DNA of 64,000 nt from Rhodosalinus sediminis (GCF_003385555.1 NZ_QOHR01000005.1:1-64000), one strand, 5' to 3'. Positions 48,709 through 58,246 are shown, numbered from the stretch's first letter. Numbers and translations: made by a program. The notes: generated by a model from the sequence alone, not told the origin.

Positions 48709-49716
48709 ATGGATTTCACCGAACGGACACCGATCGAAGCGGGCTTCGCCCCGGTCTTTCGCGAGCGGGTGGCGCCGGAGCTCGACCGGCTGGAGGCGGA
48801 GCGGCAAGCGCTCCTGGCGACGGCGAAACAGCGGCTCGGGATCGTGGCGGCGGCCTGGGCCGTGCTCTCGGCGCTCGCCGTCTGGAGCGGGACGGGCGAC
48901 GTCTGGGTCGCGCCGGTCGTCCTCGCGCTCTTCGCGGGCGTCGCCGGCTATTTCATCTGGAATAGCCTCGCGCGGCGGTGGGGCGGATCGCTCGCCGCGG
49001 CGGTCATGCCGGCGGTCTGCGACTTCCTCGGCGATCTTTCCTACGACCGGGAGGCGCGCGACCGCTTCCCGCTCGACCGGGCCGTGGCGCTGGGCCTGAT
49101 CGACGAGCACAACCGCGTCTCGCTGCAGGACCGGCTCGAGGGGCGCTACCGCGACACGGAGTTCGAGGTGGTCGAGGCGCATCTGCGCCGCCGCACCCGG
49201 GGCGGCGGCGAGGACGACGACACGAAGGAGACGACCGTCTTCAAGGGGCTCCTCTTCCGCATCTCGACCCCGGAGCCGGCGCCGACGCCGATTCTGATCG
49301 CCCGCGACCATGGCAAGCTCGGCAATGCCATCGGCTCCTTCTTCGCCGAGGGGTTCGGACGCAAGATGCCGAAGGTCGAGGTCGATCACCCGGAGTTCGA
49401 GACACACTTCGAACTGCACGCCGAGGACGCGGCGGCGGCGCGGGACTACCTGCCGCCCGCGTTTCTCGACAACCTGCTCGCCATCGCGCGGGAGGAAAGC
49501 GACCGCGCGGGCGATCGCGCGATGAAGGGCATGACCGCCGGCTTCCGGCGCGACTCCTTCTACCTCGCGCTCGCGCGGGACGCGGAGTTCCTGGAGATGG
49601 GCGGGCTGACGCAGCCGGTGGCGGACGTCGCGCCCGAGGTGCACAAGGTCTTTCACGATATCGCGCTGGTGCGCCGGATCATCGACCGGCTGCACGGCGA
49701 CGCGCCGTCGGTGTGA
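48709..49716 (+). CDS. DUF3137-family membrane protein
   Basis: 335 residues. Two adjacent membrane helices lie at about 45-60 and 66-84 (VWVAPVVLALFAGVAGYFIW). The rest is a large soluble domain (TVFKGLLFRISTPEPAPTPI; FLDNLLAIAREESDRAGDRA) with the DUF3137 pattern. The function is unknown. ATG 48709 has a strong AGGAGG upstream. It stands alone, convergent with the epimerase gene, and has no clear partner. Confidence 0.8.
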   Translation: MDFTERTPIEAGFAPVFRERVAPELDRLEAERQALLATAKQRLGIVAAAWAVLSALAVWSGTGDVWVAPVVLALFAGVAGYFIWNSLARRWGGSLAAAVMPAVCDFLGDLSYDREARDRFPLDRAVALGLIDEHNRVSLQDRLEGRYRDTEFEVVEAHLRRRTRGGGEDDDTKETTVFKGLLFRISTPEPAPTPILIARDHGKLGNAIGSFFAEGFGRKMPKVEVDHPEFETHFELHAEDAAAARDYLPPAFLDNLLAIAREESDRAGDRAMKGMTAGFRRDSFYLALARDAEFLEMGGLTQPVADVAPEVHKVFHDIALVRRIIDRLHGDAPSV

Positions 49717-49719
49717 GCC

Positions 49720-50574
49720 TCAGCCGCCCGCGGCGCGGATCGCGCGCAGACCCGCGCGGTAGTCGGGGTAGAGGAGCCGCACGCCCAGCTCCGCCTCGAT
49801 CCGGTCGTTCCGCACGCGCTTCGACTCGGAGTAGAAGCTCGCCGCCATGGGCGAAAGCTCCGCCGCCTCGAAGGGGATCTCGGGCGGCGCGGGCACGCCC
49901 AGTAGTTCGGCGGCGCAGGCGATCACGTCCTGCGGCGGGGCGGGCGCGTCGTCGGCGAGGTTGTAGACCGCGCCGGGATCGGGCCGCGCCATGGAGGCGG
50001 CGAGCACCTGCGCGATGTCGTCCACGTGGATACGGCTGAAGACCTGCCCCTCCTTGACGATCCGCCGCGCGGTGCCGGCGCGCAGCCGGTCGAAGGCGCT
50101 GCGCCCCGGTCCGTAGATCCCGGCGAGGCGGAAGATGTGCAGCGGCAGGCCCGGCACCCCGGCCCAGGCTTGCTCGGCGGCGACGCGGCGGCGGCCGCGT
50201 TCGGTCGCGGGGGCGAGCGGCGTCGCCTCGTCCACCCAGCCGCCCCGATGGTCGCCGTAGACCCCGGTGGTCGAGAGATAGCCCGCCCAGGCGAGGCGCG
50301 GCGCGGCGGCGGCGATGGCCGCGCCCGCCTGCCGCAGCACCGGGTCGCCCTCGGCGTCCGGGCCGACCGACGAGAGGAGATGCGTGGCCTCGGCGAGCGC
50401 CGGCGCGAGGTCGGAGCCCGGCCAGACGAGGGGCTCCACCCCCTCCGCCGCGAGCGCCTCGGCCTTCTCCGCGCTGCGGGTCGTGCCGATGATTCGCCAG
50501 CCCTCCGGGCGCAGCAACCGGGCGAGCGCGCGGGCCGAGTAGCCGTGCCCGAGGGAAAGAAGAACGCGATCCAT
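49720..50574 (-). CDS. NAD(P)-dependent epimerase/SDR-like protein
   Basis: 284 residues. The N-terminus is DRVLLSLGHGYSARALARLL, a Rossmann start with GHGYSA in place of the usual GxxGxxG. YLSTTGVYGDHRGGWVDEAT carries the SDR-like STTGVYGD, and GRSAFDRLRAG resembles extended SDR proteins of the YeeZ type. The substrate is unknown. ATG 50574 lies after GAGGGG; the frame to 50622 has no good start. It overlaps nothing and is convergent with the DUF3137 gene. Confidence 0.82.
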   Translation of the reverse strand: MDRVLLSLGHGYSARALARLLRPEGWRIIGTTRSAEKAEALAAEGVEPLVWPGSDLAPALAEATHLLSSVGPDAEGDPVLRQAGAAIAAAAPRLAWAGYLSTTGVYGDHRGGWVDEATPLAPATERGRRRVAAEQAWAGVPGLPLHIFRLAGIYGPGRSAFDRLRAGTARRIVKEGQVFSRIHVDDIAQVLAASMARPDPGAVYNLADDAPAPPQDVIACAAELLGVPAPPEIPFEAAELSPMAASFYSESKRVRNDRIEAELGVRLLYPDYRAGLRAIRAAGG

Positions 50575-50656
50575 GGGCCCCTCTTGGCGCCCGCGGGCCG
50601 CGCGTGCAAGCGTTGCGCGCACCGCCGGGCACGCCCGCCCCCGCCGGGCGGCGCGC

Positions 50657-51928
50657 TCAGGCGGCGCCGCTCTCGGCCTCGGCCTCCTCCTGCTCGGCGA
50701 GTTCCTGCGACCATTCCTGCGCTGCCTCCAGCGCCACCGGCGAGGAGGTCGGCATGACGCCGACGTAGGCGCCGGTCTCGTCCACGGGCACGCCCGGGCG
50801 GCGCGTCATGCGCCAGCCGGCGTAGAGCGCCGTCGCCGCGAAGAGCACCAGCAGCACGACCCAGAAGAAGGCGCTGCCGCCGGCCTCCATCGCCGCGCCC
50901 GCGGCGAGCGGGCCGAGGATCGCGCCCAGCCCGTAGGTGAAGACGAGCCCGCCAGAGGCCGCCGGCATGTCCTCGATCTCGAGGAAGTCGTTCGTGTAGG
51001 CGATGAAGAGCGAGTAGAGGGGGTTCGCCATGCCGCCCATGACGAAGGCCGCCACGAGGAGCGGCGCGAGCGATCCGTGCGAGACGAAGCCGAGCGCGCT
51101 CGCCGCCGCGCCGATCGCCGCGAGGCCGAGGATCAGCACCCGCCGGTCCATCCGGTCCGAGAGCCAGCCCACCGGGAACTGGAAGACGGCGCTGCCCACG
51201 AAGATCATCGCCACGAAAAGCGCGATGCCGTCCACCGAGAGCCCGGCCTGCGCGCCGTAGACCGAGGCCATGCCGAACTGCGCCGCGAAGACGCCCCCGA
51301 GCAGGAAGACGCCCACCGTGCCGAGCGGCGAACTGGCGTAGAGCCGGCGCAGGCTCATCGGCTTCGTCGTCTCCGCCGCCGGCAGCGGCACCGCCGACAG
51401 GAGGATCGGCCCGAAGGAGAGCGAGACGAGGATCGACGCCCCGATGAAGAGCGCGGGCCCCGCCGCGTCCGCGACGGTCACCAGCCACTGCGCGAGGATC
51501 ATCCCCGCCATCTGCGCCAGCATGTAGGCCGACAGGAGCTTGCCCCGCATCTCGTTGGTGGCGGCGTTGTTCAGCCAGCTCTCGGCGGTGACGTAGACCC
51601 CCGACATGCAGAAGCCGATGGCGATGCGCAGCAGCGTCCAGGCCCAGGGCTCGGCGATCAGCGGGAAGGCGATCAGCCCCGCCGACATGAAGGAGCCCAG
51701 CGCGGCGAAGACGCGAACGTGGCCCACGCTCCGGATCAGGCGCGGGGCGAGCTGCGCGCCCGAGAGGAAGCCGAAGAAATAGCCGGCGGTGACGACCGAG
51801 AGCGCGGCGGAGTCGAAGCCCTCGATGTCGCCGCGCACGCCCATCAGCGTGGCGTGCATGCCGTTGCCGATCATGATGAGCGCCATGCCGAACAACAGCG
51901 CCCAGACGCCGCCCAGAACCTGAAGCAT
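50657..51928 (-). CDS. MFS transporter (YcaD/UMF1-like)
   Basis: 423 residues with 12 predicted membrane segments. It begins LQVLGGVWALLFGMALIMIG, and the motif GWLSDRMDRRVLILGLAAIG lies in the second half. The C-terminus is acidic (EWSQELAEQEEAEAESGAA). Substrate unknown. ATG 51928 has AAGGAG upstream. It stands between the epimerase and aldolase genes on the same strand. Confidence 0.88.
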   Translation of the reverse strand: MLQVLGGVWALLFGMALIMIGNGMHATLMGVRGDIEGFDSAALSVVTAGYFFGFLSGAQLAPRLIRSVGHVRVFAALGSFMSAGLIAFPLIAEPWAWTLLRIAIGFCMSGVYVTAESWLNNAATNEMRGKLLSAYMLAQMAGMILAQWLVTVADAAGPALFIGASILVSLSFGPILLSAVPLPAAETTKPMSLRRLYASSPLGTVGVFLLGGVFAAQFGMASVYGAQAGLSVDGIALFVAMIFVGSAVFQFPVGWLSDRMDRRVLILGLAAIGAAASALGFVSHGSLAPLLVAAFVMGGMANPLYSLFIAYTNDFLEIEDMPAASGGLVFTYGLGAILGPLAAGAAMEAGGSAFFWVVLLVLFAATALYAGWRMTRRPGVPVDETGAYVGVMPTSSPVALEAAQEWSQELAEQEEAEAESGAA

Positions 51929-52075
51929 CGAGGCACTCCTTCGACGGGCGGCGCGCGGGCCGGCGTGGGTCACCGGCACGCCAATCCGATTCCGCGCCCT
52001 GCGTCAATGCATGTCCGGCGGCGCGCGCCCGCCGCGCGTGCCCTGCGGCACAGCTGCATCGCGGGGCCGGCCCGG

Positions 52076-52120
52076 GTCACTCCGCCCCGGATCACTCCGC
52101 CCCGGCTCACTCGGCCCCGA
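52076..52120. repeat. Short tandem repeat, three 15-bp units
   Basis: Units at 52076, 52091 and 52106: GTCACTCCGCCCCGG, ATCACTCCGCCCCGG and CTCACTCGGCCCCGA. A fourth partial unit runs into the aldolase stop at 52122. It looks like local slippage, not a functional array. Confidence 0.8.
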
Positions 52121-52121
52121 C

Positions 52122-52877
52122 TTACTCAGCGTAGTCGGAGCCCTCCGCGTCGAGGAGCGCGCGCAGCTCCGCGAGGTGACGCTCGCCCGCGCCGGGATAG
52201 GCCTCCAGCTGCTGCGCGGTCGTCTCGGCCACGGCCTCGGACAGGATCGAGAGCGGCCGGCCCGTCCAGAGCGCGCGCAGGTAGGTCGCCGCGGCGCGTT
52301 CGAAGTAATAGAGCCGGTCGAAGGTCTCGCCCACGGTCGCGCCGATGGCCAGAACCCCGTGGTTGCCCATCAGGAGGATCGTCGTCTTCGGATCGTCGAG
52401 GAGCCGGGCGCAGCGCGCGCCCTCGTCCTCGAAGGCGAGCCCGCCGTAGCCTCGGTCCACCGCCACCCGGTCGAAGAACATGCAGGCGTTCTGATCGATC
52501 GGCGGCAGGGTCGGGTCCTCGAGACAGGCGAGCGCCGTGGCGTAGGGCGAATGCACGTGCATCACGCAGCGCGCCCGCGGCACCGCCCGGTGCACCGCGC
52601 CATGCAGGCCCCAGGCCGTCGGGTCCGGCGCGTCCGGACGCTCCAGCGTCTCGGGATCGCCCGCGTCCACCTCGATCAGGTCGGAGGCGCGGATGCGCGC
52701 GAAATGCATGTGGTTCGGATTGACGAGAAAGCGCCGGCCCTCCGGGTCGAGCGCGACCGAGAAGTGATTGGCGACGCCCTCGTGCATGTCGAGGCGCGCG
52801 GTCCAGCGGAAGGCGGCGGCGAGATCGGCGCGCACCTCGCGCGGGTCGGTCTCGATCGTGCGGTGGGGCGCGGTCAT
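52122..52877 (-). CDS. Class II aldolase/adducin-family protein
   Basis: 251 residues. The fold binds a divalent metal through His residues: NPNHMHFARI, VMHVHSPYATAL (the usual His-x-His pair) and LLMGNHGVLAIG. A Glu for catalysis would be in the HEGVANHFSVAL region. It may act as an aldolase or epimerase on a sugar phosphate; the substrate is not clear. ATG 52877 has GAGGAGAG upstream. It is divergent from the AMP nucleosidase. Confidence 0.88.
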   Translation of the reverse strand: MTAPHRTIETDPREVRADLAAAFRWTARLDMHEGVANHFSVALDPEGRRFLVNPNHMHFARIRASDLIEVDAGDPETLERPDAPDPTAWGLHGAVHRAVPRARCVMHVHSPYATALACLEDPTLPPIDQNACMFFDRVAVDRGYGGLAFEDEGARCARLLDDPKTTILLMGNHGVLAIGATVGETFDRLYYFERAAATYLRALWTGRPLSILSEAVAETTAQQLEAYPGAGERHLAELRALLDAEGSDYAE

Positions 52878-53023
52878 CGCGGTCTCTCCTCGGGCGGCCC
52901 TGGCCAGCGGCGCGTCCCGCGGGACCACGCGCCGGCCTCTTCGGCGCGGCAGCTTGATCGCGCCGGGCGGAGGTGTCAACGTGAGCGCCACTCGCCTGCC
53001 GCGCCCCGACCCCGGATCGCCCG

Positions 53024-54502
53024 ATGCCCGACGCCGCGACGGATGTCGCCACCCCGGACCTGCCCGCGCCGCGCGCCTTCCGCGATCCGGAGGCGGCGGT
53101 CGCGCATCTCTCGGCGCTCTACCGGGAGGCCACGGAATTCCTCGCCGCGCGGTTCGAGGCCTGCCTGCGAGACGGCCACCCGGGCCGCCGGGTGCGCGCC
53201 TTCTACCCGGAAATCCGCCTCGCCACGACGAGCTTCGCCGAAGTGGACAGCCGCCTCGCCTTCGGGCACGTCGCCGCGCCGGGCCCCTACGCGACGACCG
53301 TCACGCGGCCCGATCTCTTCGCCGGCTACCTGCGCCAGCAGCTCGAGCTTTTGATCCGCAACCACGACACCGCCGTCGAGATCGGCCTCTCCGACACGCC
53401 GATCCCGGTGCATTTCGCGGTGGCCGACCGCCCCGGCCTGACGGTGCCGCAGGAGGGCGCGGCGCGCTTCCCGCTGCGCGACGTTTTCGACGTGCCCGAC
53501 CTCGCCGCAACGAACGACGACATCGTCAACGGCCTCGCGCAGCCCGGCCCGGACGGCGCGCGCCCGCTCGCGCCCTTCACCGCGCAGCGGGTGGACTACT
53601 CGCTCGCCCGGCTGACGCATTACACGGCGACCGATCCCGCGCATTTCCAGGCGCATGTCCTCTTCACCAACTACCAGTTCTACGTCGCCGAGTTCGAGGC
53701 GCTGGCGCGGGCGAAGCTCGCCGATCCCGAGAGCGGCTACACCAGCTTCGTCGCCCCCGGCGACGCGGAGATCACGGCGCCCGACGCCGAGCTCGACGCG
53801 CCCGCGAAGACGCCGCAGATGCCGGCCTACCACCTGAAGCGCGCGGACGGGCGGGGCATCACGCTGGTCAACATCGGCGTCGGCCCCTCCAACGCCAAGA
53901 CGGCGACCGACCACATCGCCGTGCTGCGCCCGCACGCCTGGGTCATGGTCGGGCACTGCGCGGGGCTGCGGAACTCGCAGAGCCTCGGGGATTTCGTGCT
54001 CGCCCACGCCTACTTGCGCGAGGACCGGGTGCTCGACGACGATCTGCCGGTCTGGGTGCCGATCCCGGCGCTCGCCGAGATCCAGATCGCGCTTGAGCGC
54101 GCCGTGGCCGAGGAGACCGCGCTCGAGGGCTACGACGTCAAGCGCATCATGCGCACCGGCACCGTGGCGAGCGTCGACAACCGCAACTGGGAGCTCCGCG
54201 AACACACCGGCCCGGTGCAGCGGCTGAGCCAGTCGCGCGCCGTCGCCCTCGACATGGAAAGCGCGACCGTCGCCGCCAACGGCTTCCGCTTCCGCGTGCC
54301 CTACGGCACGCTTCTCTGCGTCTCGGACAAGCCGCTGCAGGGCGAGCTCAAGCTGCCCGGCATGGCCTCGGAGTTCTACACCACGCAGGTCGCGCGGCAC
54401 CTGCGGATCGGCGTGCGCGCGATGGAGCTGATCGCGGCGATGCCGCTCGAACGCATCCACAGCCGCAAGCTGCGCAGCTTCGAGGAGACGGCCTTTCTCT
54501 GA
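53024..54502 (+). CDS. amn: AMP nucleosidase
   Basis: 492 residues. Amn splits AMP into adenine and ribose-5-phosphate, helping control AMP levels. The N-terminal Amn domain (about 1-180) is followed by the phosphorylase-like catalytic domain with TLVNIGVGPSNAKTATDHIA, VMVGHCAGLRNSQSLGDFVL and the active-site segment VALDMESATVAANGFRF. The C-terminus is HSRKLRSFEETAFL. ATG 53024 has no strong ribosome site but gives the normal length. It is divergent from the aldolase-like gene. Confidence 0.96.
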   Translation: MPDAATDVATPDLPAPRAFRDPEAAVAHLSALYREATEFLAARFEACLRDGHPGRRVRAFYPEIRLATTSFAEVDSRLAFGHVAAPGPYATTVTRPDLFAGYLRQQLELLIRNHDTAVEIGLSDTPIPVHFAVADRPGLTVPQEGAARFPLRDVFDVPDLAATNDDIVNGLAQPGPDGARPLAPFTAQRVDYSLARLTHYTATDPAHFQAHVLFTNYQFYVAEFEALARAKLADPESGYTSFVAPGDAEITAPDAELDAPAKTPQMPAYHLKRADGRGITLVNIGVGPSNAKTATDHIAVLRPHAWVMVGHCAGLRNSQSLGDFVLAHAYLREDRVLDDDLPVWVPIPALAEIQIALERAVAEETALEGYDVKRIMRTGTVASVDNRNWELREHTGPVQRLSQSRAVALDMESATVAANGFRFRVPYGTLLCVSDKPLQGELKLPGMASEFYTTQVARHLRIGVRAMELIAAMPLERIHSRKLRSFEETAFL

Positions 54503-54638
54503 TGCGCCGCCGACGCGCCGGGCGGAAAAATCGTAATATTCCTTGCGCGGCGGCCCTATTTGTTGTGTTTGACTGCAACATGAAGTTTAAATCGACGGAT
54601 CGGGGCCCAGACGCAGGGGCAGTGAAGGGAGACCGAAA

Positions 54639-54926
54639 ATGGCCAAGGCAATGACCAAGACCCAGCTCGTGGCCGCGCTCGCGGACGAAATGGGCAGCGA
54701 CAAGAAGACCGCGGGAACCGCGCTCGACGCCGTGTGCAACGTGATCACCCGCGAGGTCGCCGACGGCGGCGCGGTGACGCTGCCCGGCGTGGGCAAGTTC
54801 TACCTGCGCGAGCGCCCCGAGCGGATGGTGCGCAACCCCGCCACGGGCGAGCAGCTCAAGAAAGAGGCCGACAAGCAGGTGAAGGTCACCATCGCCAAGG
54901 CCCTCAAGGACAGCGCCAACGGCTGA
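54639..54926 (+). CDS. hupB: DNA-binding protein HU
   Basis: 95 residues. HU is a nucleoid protein that bends DNA. The N-terminal helices (MTKTQLVAALADEMGSDKKT) are followed by the beta arm GVGKFYLRERPERMVRNPAT, with the Arg-Asn-Pro tip, and the C-terminal helix. ATG 54639 has AAGGGAGA upstream. It is followed by a good terminator and then two unusual palindromes. Confidence 0.95.
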   Translation: MAKAMTKTQLVAALADEMGSDKKTAGTALDAVCNVITREVADGGAVTLPGVGKFYLRERPERMVRNPATGEQLKKEADKQVKVTIAKALKDSANG

Positions 54927-54946
54927 CCGCCACCGCCCGGCGGGGC

Positions 54947-54973
54947 AAGGGGCCGCCGCGGGCGGCCCTTTTC
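54947..54973 (+). terminator. Rho-independent terminator of hupB
   Basis: Stem GGGCCGCC / GGCGGCCC with a 3-base loop, preceded by AAG and followed by TTTTC. It lies about 20 bases after the hupB stop. Confidence 0.85.
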
Positions 54974-54989
54974 ATGTCCCGGCGGCGCC

Positions 54990-55015
54990 GGAGAATTTTC
55001 GTACGAAAATTCTCC
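54990..55015. repeat. 26-bp palindrome with core TTTTCGTACGAAAA
   Basis: Perfect palindrome, arms GGAGAATTTTCGT and its complement. It shares the core TTTCGTACGAAA with 55054-55079 and both are preceded by GGCGCCGGA. Confidence 0.9.
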
Positions 55016-55053
55016 CTTTCGGGGGGTGCTCCCGTCGGCCGGGGGCGCCGGAA

Positions 55054-55079
55054 GGACATCTTTCGTACGAAAGATGTCC
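55054..55079. repeat. 26-bp palindrome with core TTTCGTACGAAA
   Basis: Perfect palindrome, arms GGACATCTTTCGT and its complement, 38 bases after the first. It lies 29 bases before the EamA start at 55109. Confidence 0.9.
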
Positions 55080-55108
55080 GGGTCCGCGGCAGCGGAGGGA
55101 GCGGCGAG

Positions 55109-55993
55109 ATGGATCTGCGCGCGGCCGGCATGGGGCTCGCCTTCGCCGTGATGTGGTCCTCGGCCTTCTCCGCGGGGCGCATCATCTCGACCGCGGCGCC
55201 GCCGCTGACGGCGCTGTCGATCCGCTTCTTCATCGCCGGCGCCATCGGCGTCGCGCTCGCCCGGGCGCTCGGGCAGAGCTGGCGGCTGACCCCGGCGCAG
55301 TGGCGCGCCACGGTGGTCTTCGGCGTCTGCCAGAACGCGCTCTATCTCGGGCTCTACTGGGTGGCCTTCCAGACGCTCGAGGCCTCGCTCGCCGCGATCA
55401 TCGCCTCCACGATGCCGCTGCTCGTCGCGCTCGCGGGCTGGCTCGTGCTGGGCGAGCGGCTCGCGCCGCTCGGCGTCGCGGGGCTTCTGGCCGGGTTCGC
55501 CGGCGTCGCGCTCATCATGGGCGCGCGCGTCCAGGGGGGCGCGGACCCATTCGGCGTGACGCTCTGCGTGATCGGCGTCCTCGCGCTCGCCGTGGCGACG
55601 CTGACCATGCGCGGCGTCTCCTCGGGGGGCAATTTCCTGATGGTCGTGGGGCTGCAGATGGTCGTGGGCGCCGTGGCGCTCCTGCCTTTCGCGCTGGCGC
55701 TGGAAGAGATCGCCGTCGACTGGTCCTGGCGGCTCGGGCTCGCCTATCTCTACACGATCCTCGTGCCGGGCCTCGCCGCGACGCTGGTCTGGTTCCTGCT
55801 CGTCCACCGCATCGGCGCGGTGAAGGCGGCGACCTTCCACTTCCTGAACCCCTTCCTCGGCGTGGCGATCGCCGCCGCGCTCCTCGGCGAGCGGCTCGGT
55901 CCGCTCGACCTTGTGGGCGTCACGGTGATCGCCTTCGGCATCCTCGCCGTGCAGCTCTCGAAACAGCGCACCGTGGCGCGCGCGCGGCCCTAG
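55109..55993 (+). CDS. EamA-family (DMT) transporter
   Basis: 294 residues with ten predicted membrane segments in two EamA repeats: the first runs to GVALIMGARVQGG and the second starts at GVTLCVIGVLALAVATLTMR. The second ends with FHFLNPFLGVAIAAALLGER. Such proteins export amino acids or metabolites; the substrate is unknown. ATG 55109 has GGAGGGAG upstream. Its stop overlaps the AEC gene's stop by four bases (convergent). Confidence 0.9.
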   Translation: MDLRAAGMGLAFAVMWSSAFSAGRIISTAAPPLTALSIRFFIAGAIGVALARALGQSWRLTPAQWRATVVFGVCQNALYLGLYWVAFQTLEASLAAIIASTMPLLVALAGWLVLGERLAPLGVAGLLAGFAGVALIMGARVQGGADPFGVTLCVIGVLALAVATLTMRGVSSGGNFLMVVGLQMVVGAVALLPFALALEEIAVDWSWRLGLAYLYTILVPGLAATLVWFLLVHRIGAVKAATFHFLNPFLGVAIAAALLGERLGPLDLVGVTVIAFGILAVQLSKQRTVARARP

Positions 55994-56937
55994 CTCAGCA
56001 CCGCGAGCAGCCCGGTCAGCGTGACGAAGGCGCCCGCCGTCGCGCCCAGCAGCGCGAGCGAGGCGATGCCCTCGTGCCCGTAGTCCTGCGCGAGCAGCGC
56101 ATAGATCCCGAACATCGGCACCGCGGCCGAGAGGATCACCGCCATCCGCAGGTCCGGGTCGAGGATCGTGAGCCCACCGAGCGCCGGCAGCGCCACGAGC
56201 GCCAGCGCCGTGAGCGCCGGGTGCACCAGGAGCTTGCCGGCGACGATCTCGGTGGCGAGCGCGCGGTTGCCCTTCACCGGCAGCCCGACGAGCGAGCCGC
56301 CGATCACGAAGAGCGCGATCGCCCCCGTGGACTGCGCCAGCAGGTCGAGAAGCCGCGTCACGCCCGAGGGCAGCGAGAGCCCGGTGAGCGAGACCGCGAC
56401 GCCCGCCAGAAGGCCCAGCACCATCGGCCGCCGCGCCACCTCGACCACCGCGCGCCGCGCCCGGGTGCGCAGCCGCGCGCCGCTGCGCGGCCGCGAGCTT
56501 TCCAGCAGCAAGAGCGTCAGCGGGATCAGCACGAAGGTCTCCACCACGAGGTTCATGGCGAGGATCAGCCCCGCCTTCTCGGGGAGGAGCAGCAGCATCA
56601 GCGGATAGCCGACGTATCCCGAGTTGGGGCAGGTGGAGCCCATCACCGCGATCGCCTTGCGCGCCGGCCCGGTGCCACGCGCCGTGTGCCAGGCCCAGGT
56701 CGCCGCGATCGTCGCCAGGCCGCCGGCGAGAAAGACCGAGAGATACGCGGGGCTCAGCGTCTCGGTCACCGACTGCTCGGCCACCGCGGTGAAGAGAAGC
56801 GCCGGCAACGCCACGTTCATCACGAAGAGCCCGAGCGCGCGCATGTCCGACGGCGCGAAGGGGCCGAGGCGCACCGACCCGTATCCCAGCGCCACGAGCG
56901 CGAAGATCGGAAAGGTGATGGCGAGGATTTCGAGCAC
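55990..56937 (-). CDS. AEC-family auxin-efflux-like transporter
   Basis: 315 residues with about ten membrane segments. It starts LEILAITFPIFALVALGYGS and has the family pair GSTCPNSGYVGYPLMLLLLP (N-G/N near the helix break) in the first half and AVILSAAVPMFGIYALLAQD in the second. Substrate unknown; bacterial members include malate and auxin-like carriers. Start GTG 56937 begins directly after aroC (56941), so the two are one unit. Confidence 0.88.
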   Translation of the reverse strand: MLEILAITFPIFALVALGYGSVRLGPFAPSDMRALGLFVMNVALPALLFTAVAEQSVTETLSPAYLSVFLAGGLATIAATWAWHTARGTGPARKAIAVMGSTCPNSGYVGYPLMLLLLPEKAGLILAMNLVVETFVLIPLTLLLLESSRPRSGARLRTRARRAVVEVARRPMVLGLLAGVAVSLTGLSLPSGVTRLLDLLAQSTGAIALFVIGGSLVGLPVKGNRALATEIVAGKLLVHPALTALALVALPALGGLTILDPDLRMAVILSAAVPMFGIYALLAQDYGHEGIASLALLGATAGAFVTLTGLLAVLS

Positions 56938-56940
56938 GCG

Positions 56941-58044
56941 CTAGCCGAGCGGGCCCCGCGCGCCCCCCGTCTGCGCCCGGTCCAGAAGCAGGTGGTCGAG
57001 CAGGGCGCAGGCCATCATCGCCTCGCCCACCGGCACGGCGCGAATCCCGACGCAGGGATCGTGCCGCCCCTTGGTGACGATCTCCGTCTCCTCGCCGGAG
57101 GTGGTGATCGTGCGCCGCGGCGTCAGGATCGAGGAGGTCGGCTTCACCGCGAAACGCACGACGAGGTCCTGCCCGGTCGAGATGCCGCCGAGCACCCCGC
57201 CCGCGTGGTTCGAGCCGAAGGCGGGCCGCCCGTCGGCGCCCATGGCGATCTCGTCGGCATTGTCCGAGCCGGTGAGCGCGGCCGCCGCCATGCCCTCGCC
57301 GATCTCGACGCCCTTGACCGCGTTGATGCTCATCATCGCCGCGGCGAGATCGGCGTCGAGCTTGCCGTAGACCGGCGCGCCGAGACCCTCCGGCACGCCG
57401 CTCGCCCGCACCTCGATCAGCGCGCCCGCGCTGTCGCCGGACTTGCGCAGCGCGTCGAGGTAGGCCGCCCAGTCCTCCGCCGCCGTCGCGTCCGGGCACC
57501 AGAAGGGGTTGCGGTCGATCTCCGCCGCGTCGAAGCGCGCCCGGTCGATCCCGTGCGGCCCGATGCCCACCATGTAACCGCGCACCGAGAGCCCGGGCGC
57601 GAGCGCGGCGAGCGCCGCGCGCGCCACGCCGCCCGCGGCCACCCGCGCCGCCGTCTCCCGCGCCGAGGAGCGCCCGCCGCCGCGGTAATCGCGCAGCCCG
57701 TATTTCCGCCAGTAGGCGATGTCCGCGTGCCCGGGCCGGAATTTCCCGGAAATCTCCGAGTAGTCCTTGCTGCGCTGATCGGCGTTGCGGATCATGAGCT
57801 GGATCGGCGTGCCCGTGGTGCGCCCCTCGAAGACGCCGGAGAGGATCTCGACCGCGTCCGGCTCGCGCCGCTGGGTGACGTAGCGGTTCTGCCCCGGCTT
57901 CCGCCGGTCGAGCCAGCGCTGCACCTCCGCCTCGGCGAGCGGCACGCCCGGCGGGCAACCGTCCACCACCGCGCCCAGCGCGGGTCCGTGGCTCTCGCCC
58001 CATGTGGTGACGCGAAAGACGTGACCGAAGGTGTTGAGGCTCAT
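56941..58044 (-). CDS. aroC: Chorismate synthase
   Basis: 367 residues. AroC makes chorismate from EPSP using reduced flavin. Family marks are [38 protein letters not shown], the central [20 protein letters not shown] and [20 protein letters not shown]. The length is typical (about 360). ATG 58044 has GAGGAGG upstream. It is upstream of the AEC transporter on the same strand, spacing only a few bases. Confidence 0.97.
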   Translation of the reverse strand: MSLNTFGHVFRVTTWGESHGPALGAVVDGCPPGVPLAEAEVQRWLDRRKPGQNRYVTQRREPDAVEILSGVFEGRTTGTPIQLMIRNADQRSKDYSEISGKFRPGHADIAYWRKYGLRDYRGGGRSSARETAARVAAGGVARAALAALAPGLSVRGYMVGIGPHGIDRARFDAAEIDRNPFWCPDATAAEDWAAYLDALRKSGDSAGALIEVRASGVPEGLGAPVYGKLDADLAAAMMSINAVKGVEIGEGMAAAALTGSDNADEIAMGADGRPAFGSNHAGGVLGGISTGQDLVVRFAVKPTSSILTPRRTITTSGEETEIVTKGRHDPCVGIRAVPVGEAMMACALLDHLLLDRAQTGGARGPLG

Positions 58045-58170
58045 GCGCGCCCTCCTCCTCTTGCCGCGCGGTCTACCGGCGGGGGGGCGCGCTCACAAGC
58101 CGTTTCGACGCCGCGGCGCGGCCATGCGGCCGCACACCCGCGCTCGGGGCGAGGGGCGCTGCCCCTCGCG

Positions 58171-58246
58171 CTCCCCGGAGTATTTGGCCCAAGATGATGG
58201 GGCCCCGCGTCCGTCCCTTCTTCTTGGTGCAAATATCCCGGGGGAG
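58171..58246. repeat. Dispersed repeat pair, copies C and D (head to head)
   Basis: Copy C (58171-58200) reads GGAGTATTTGGCCCAAGATG on plus; copy D (about 58215-58246) reads TTCTTGGTGCAAATATCCCG, its opposite orientation. A GC palindrome (GAGGGGCGCTGCCCCTC) precedes copy C. The two copies could fold into a hairpin. It lies between aroC and the TPP riboswitch. Confidence 0.8.

Noticed and set aside
52076-52120. Three 15-bp units considered as a CRISPR-like array
   Set aside because: Units are contiguous with no spacers, degrade quickly, and there are no cas genes.
54560-54600. Possible sigma-70 promoter before hupB (TTGACT with TTTAAA)
   Set aside because: The spacing between the two boxes is only about 11 bases, too short for a standard promoter.
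54800-58003. Minus-strand open frame of over 1000 codons across HU, EamA, AEC and aroC
   Set aside because: It overlaps four recognisable genes in other frames and its product is low-complexity; typical of chance frames in G+C-rich DNA.
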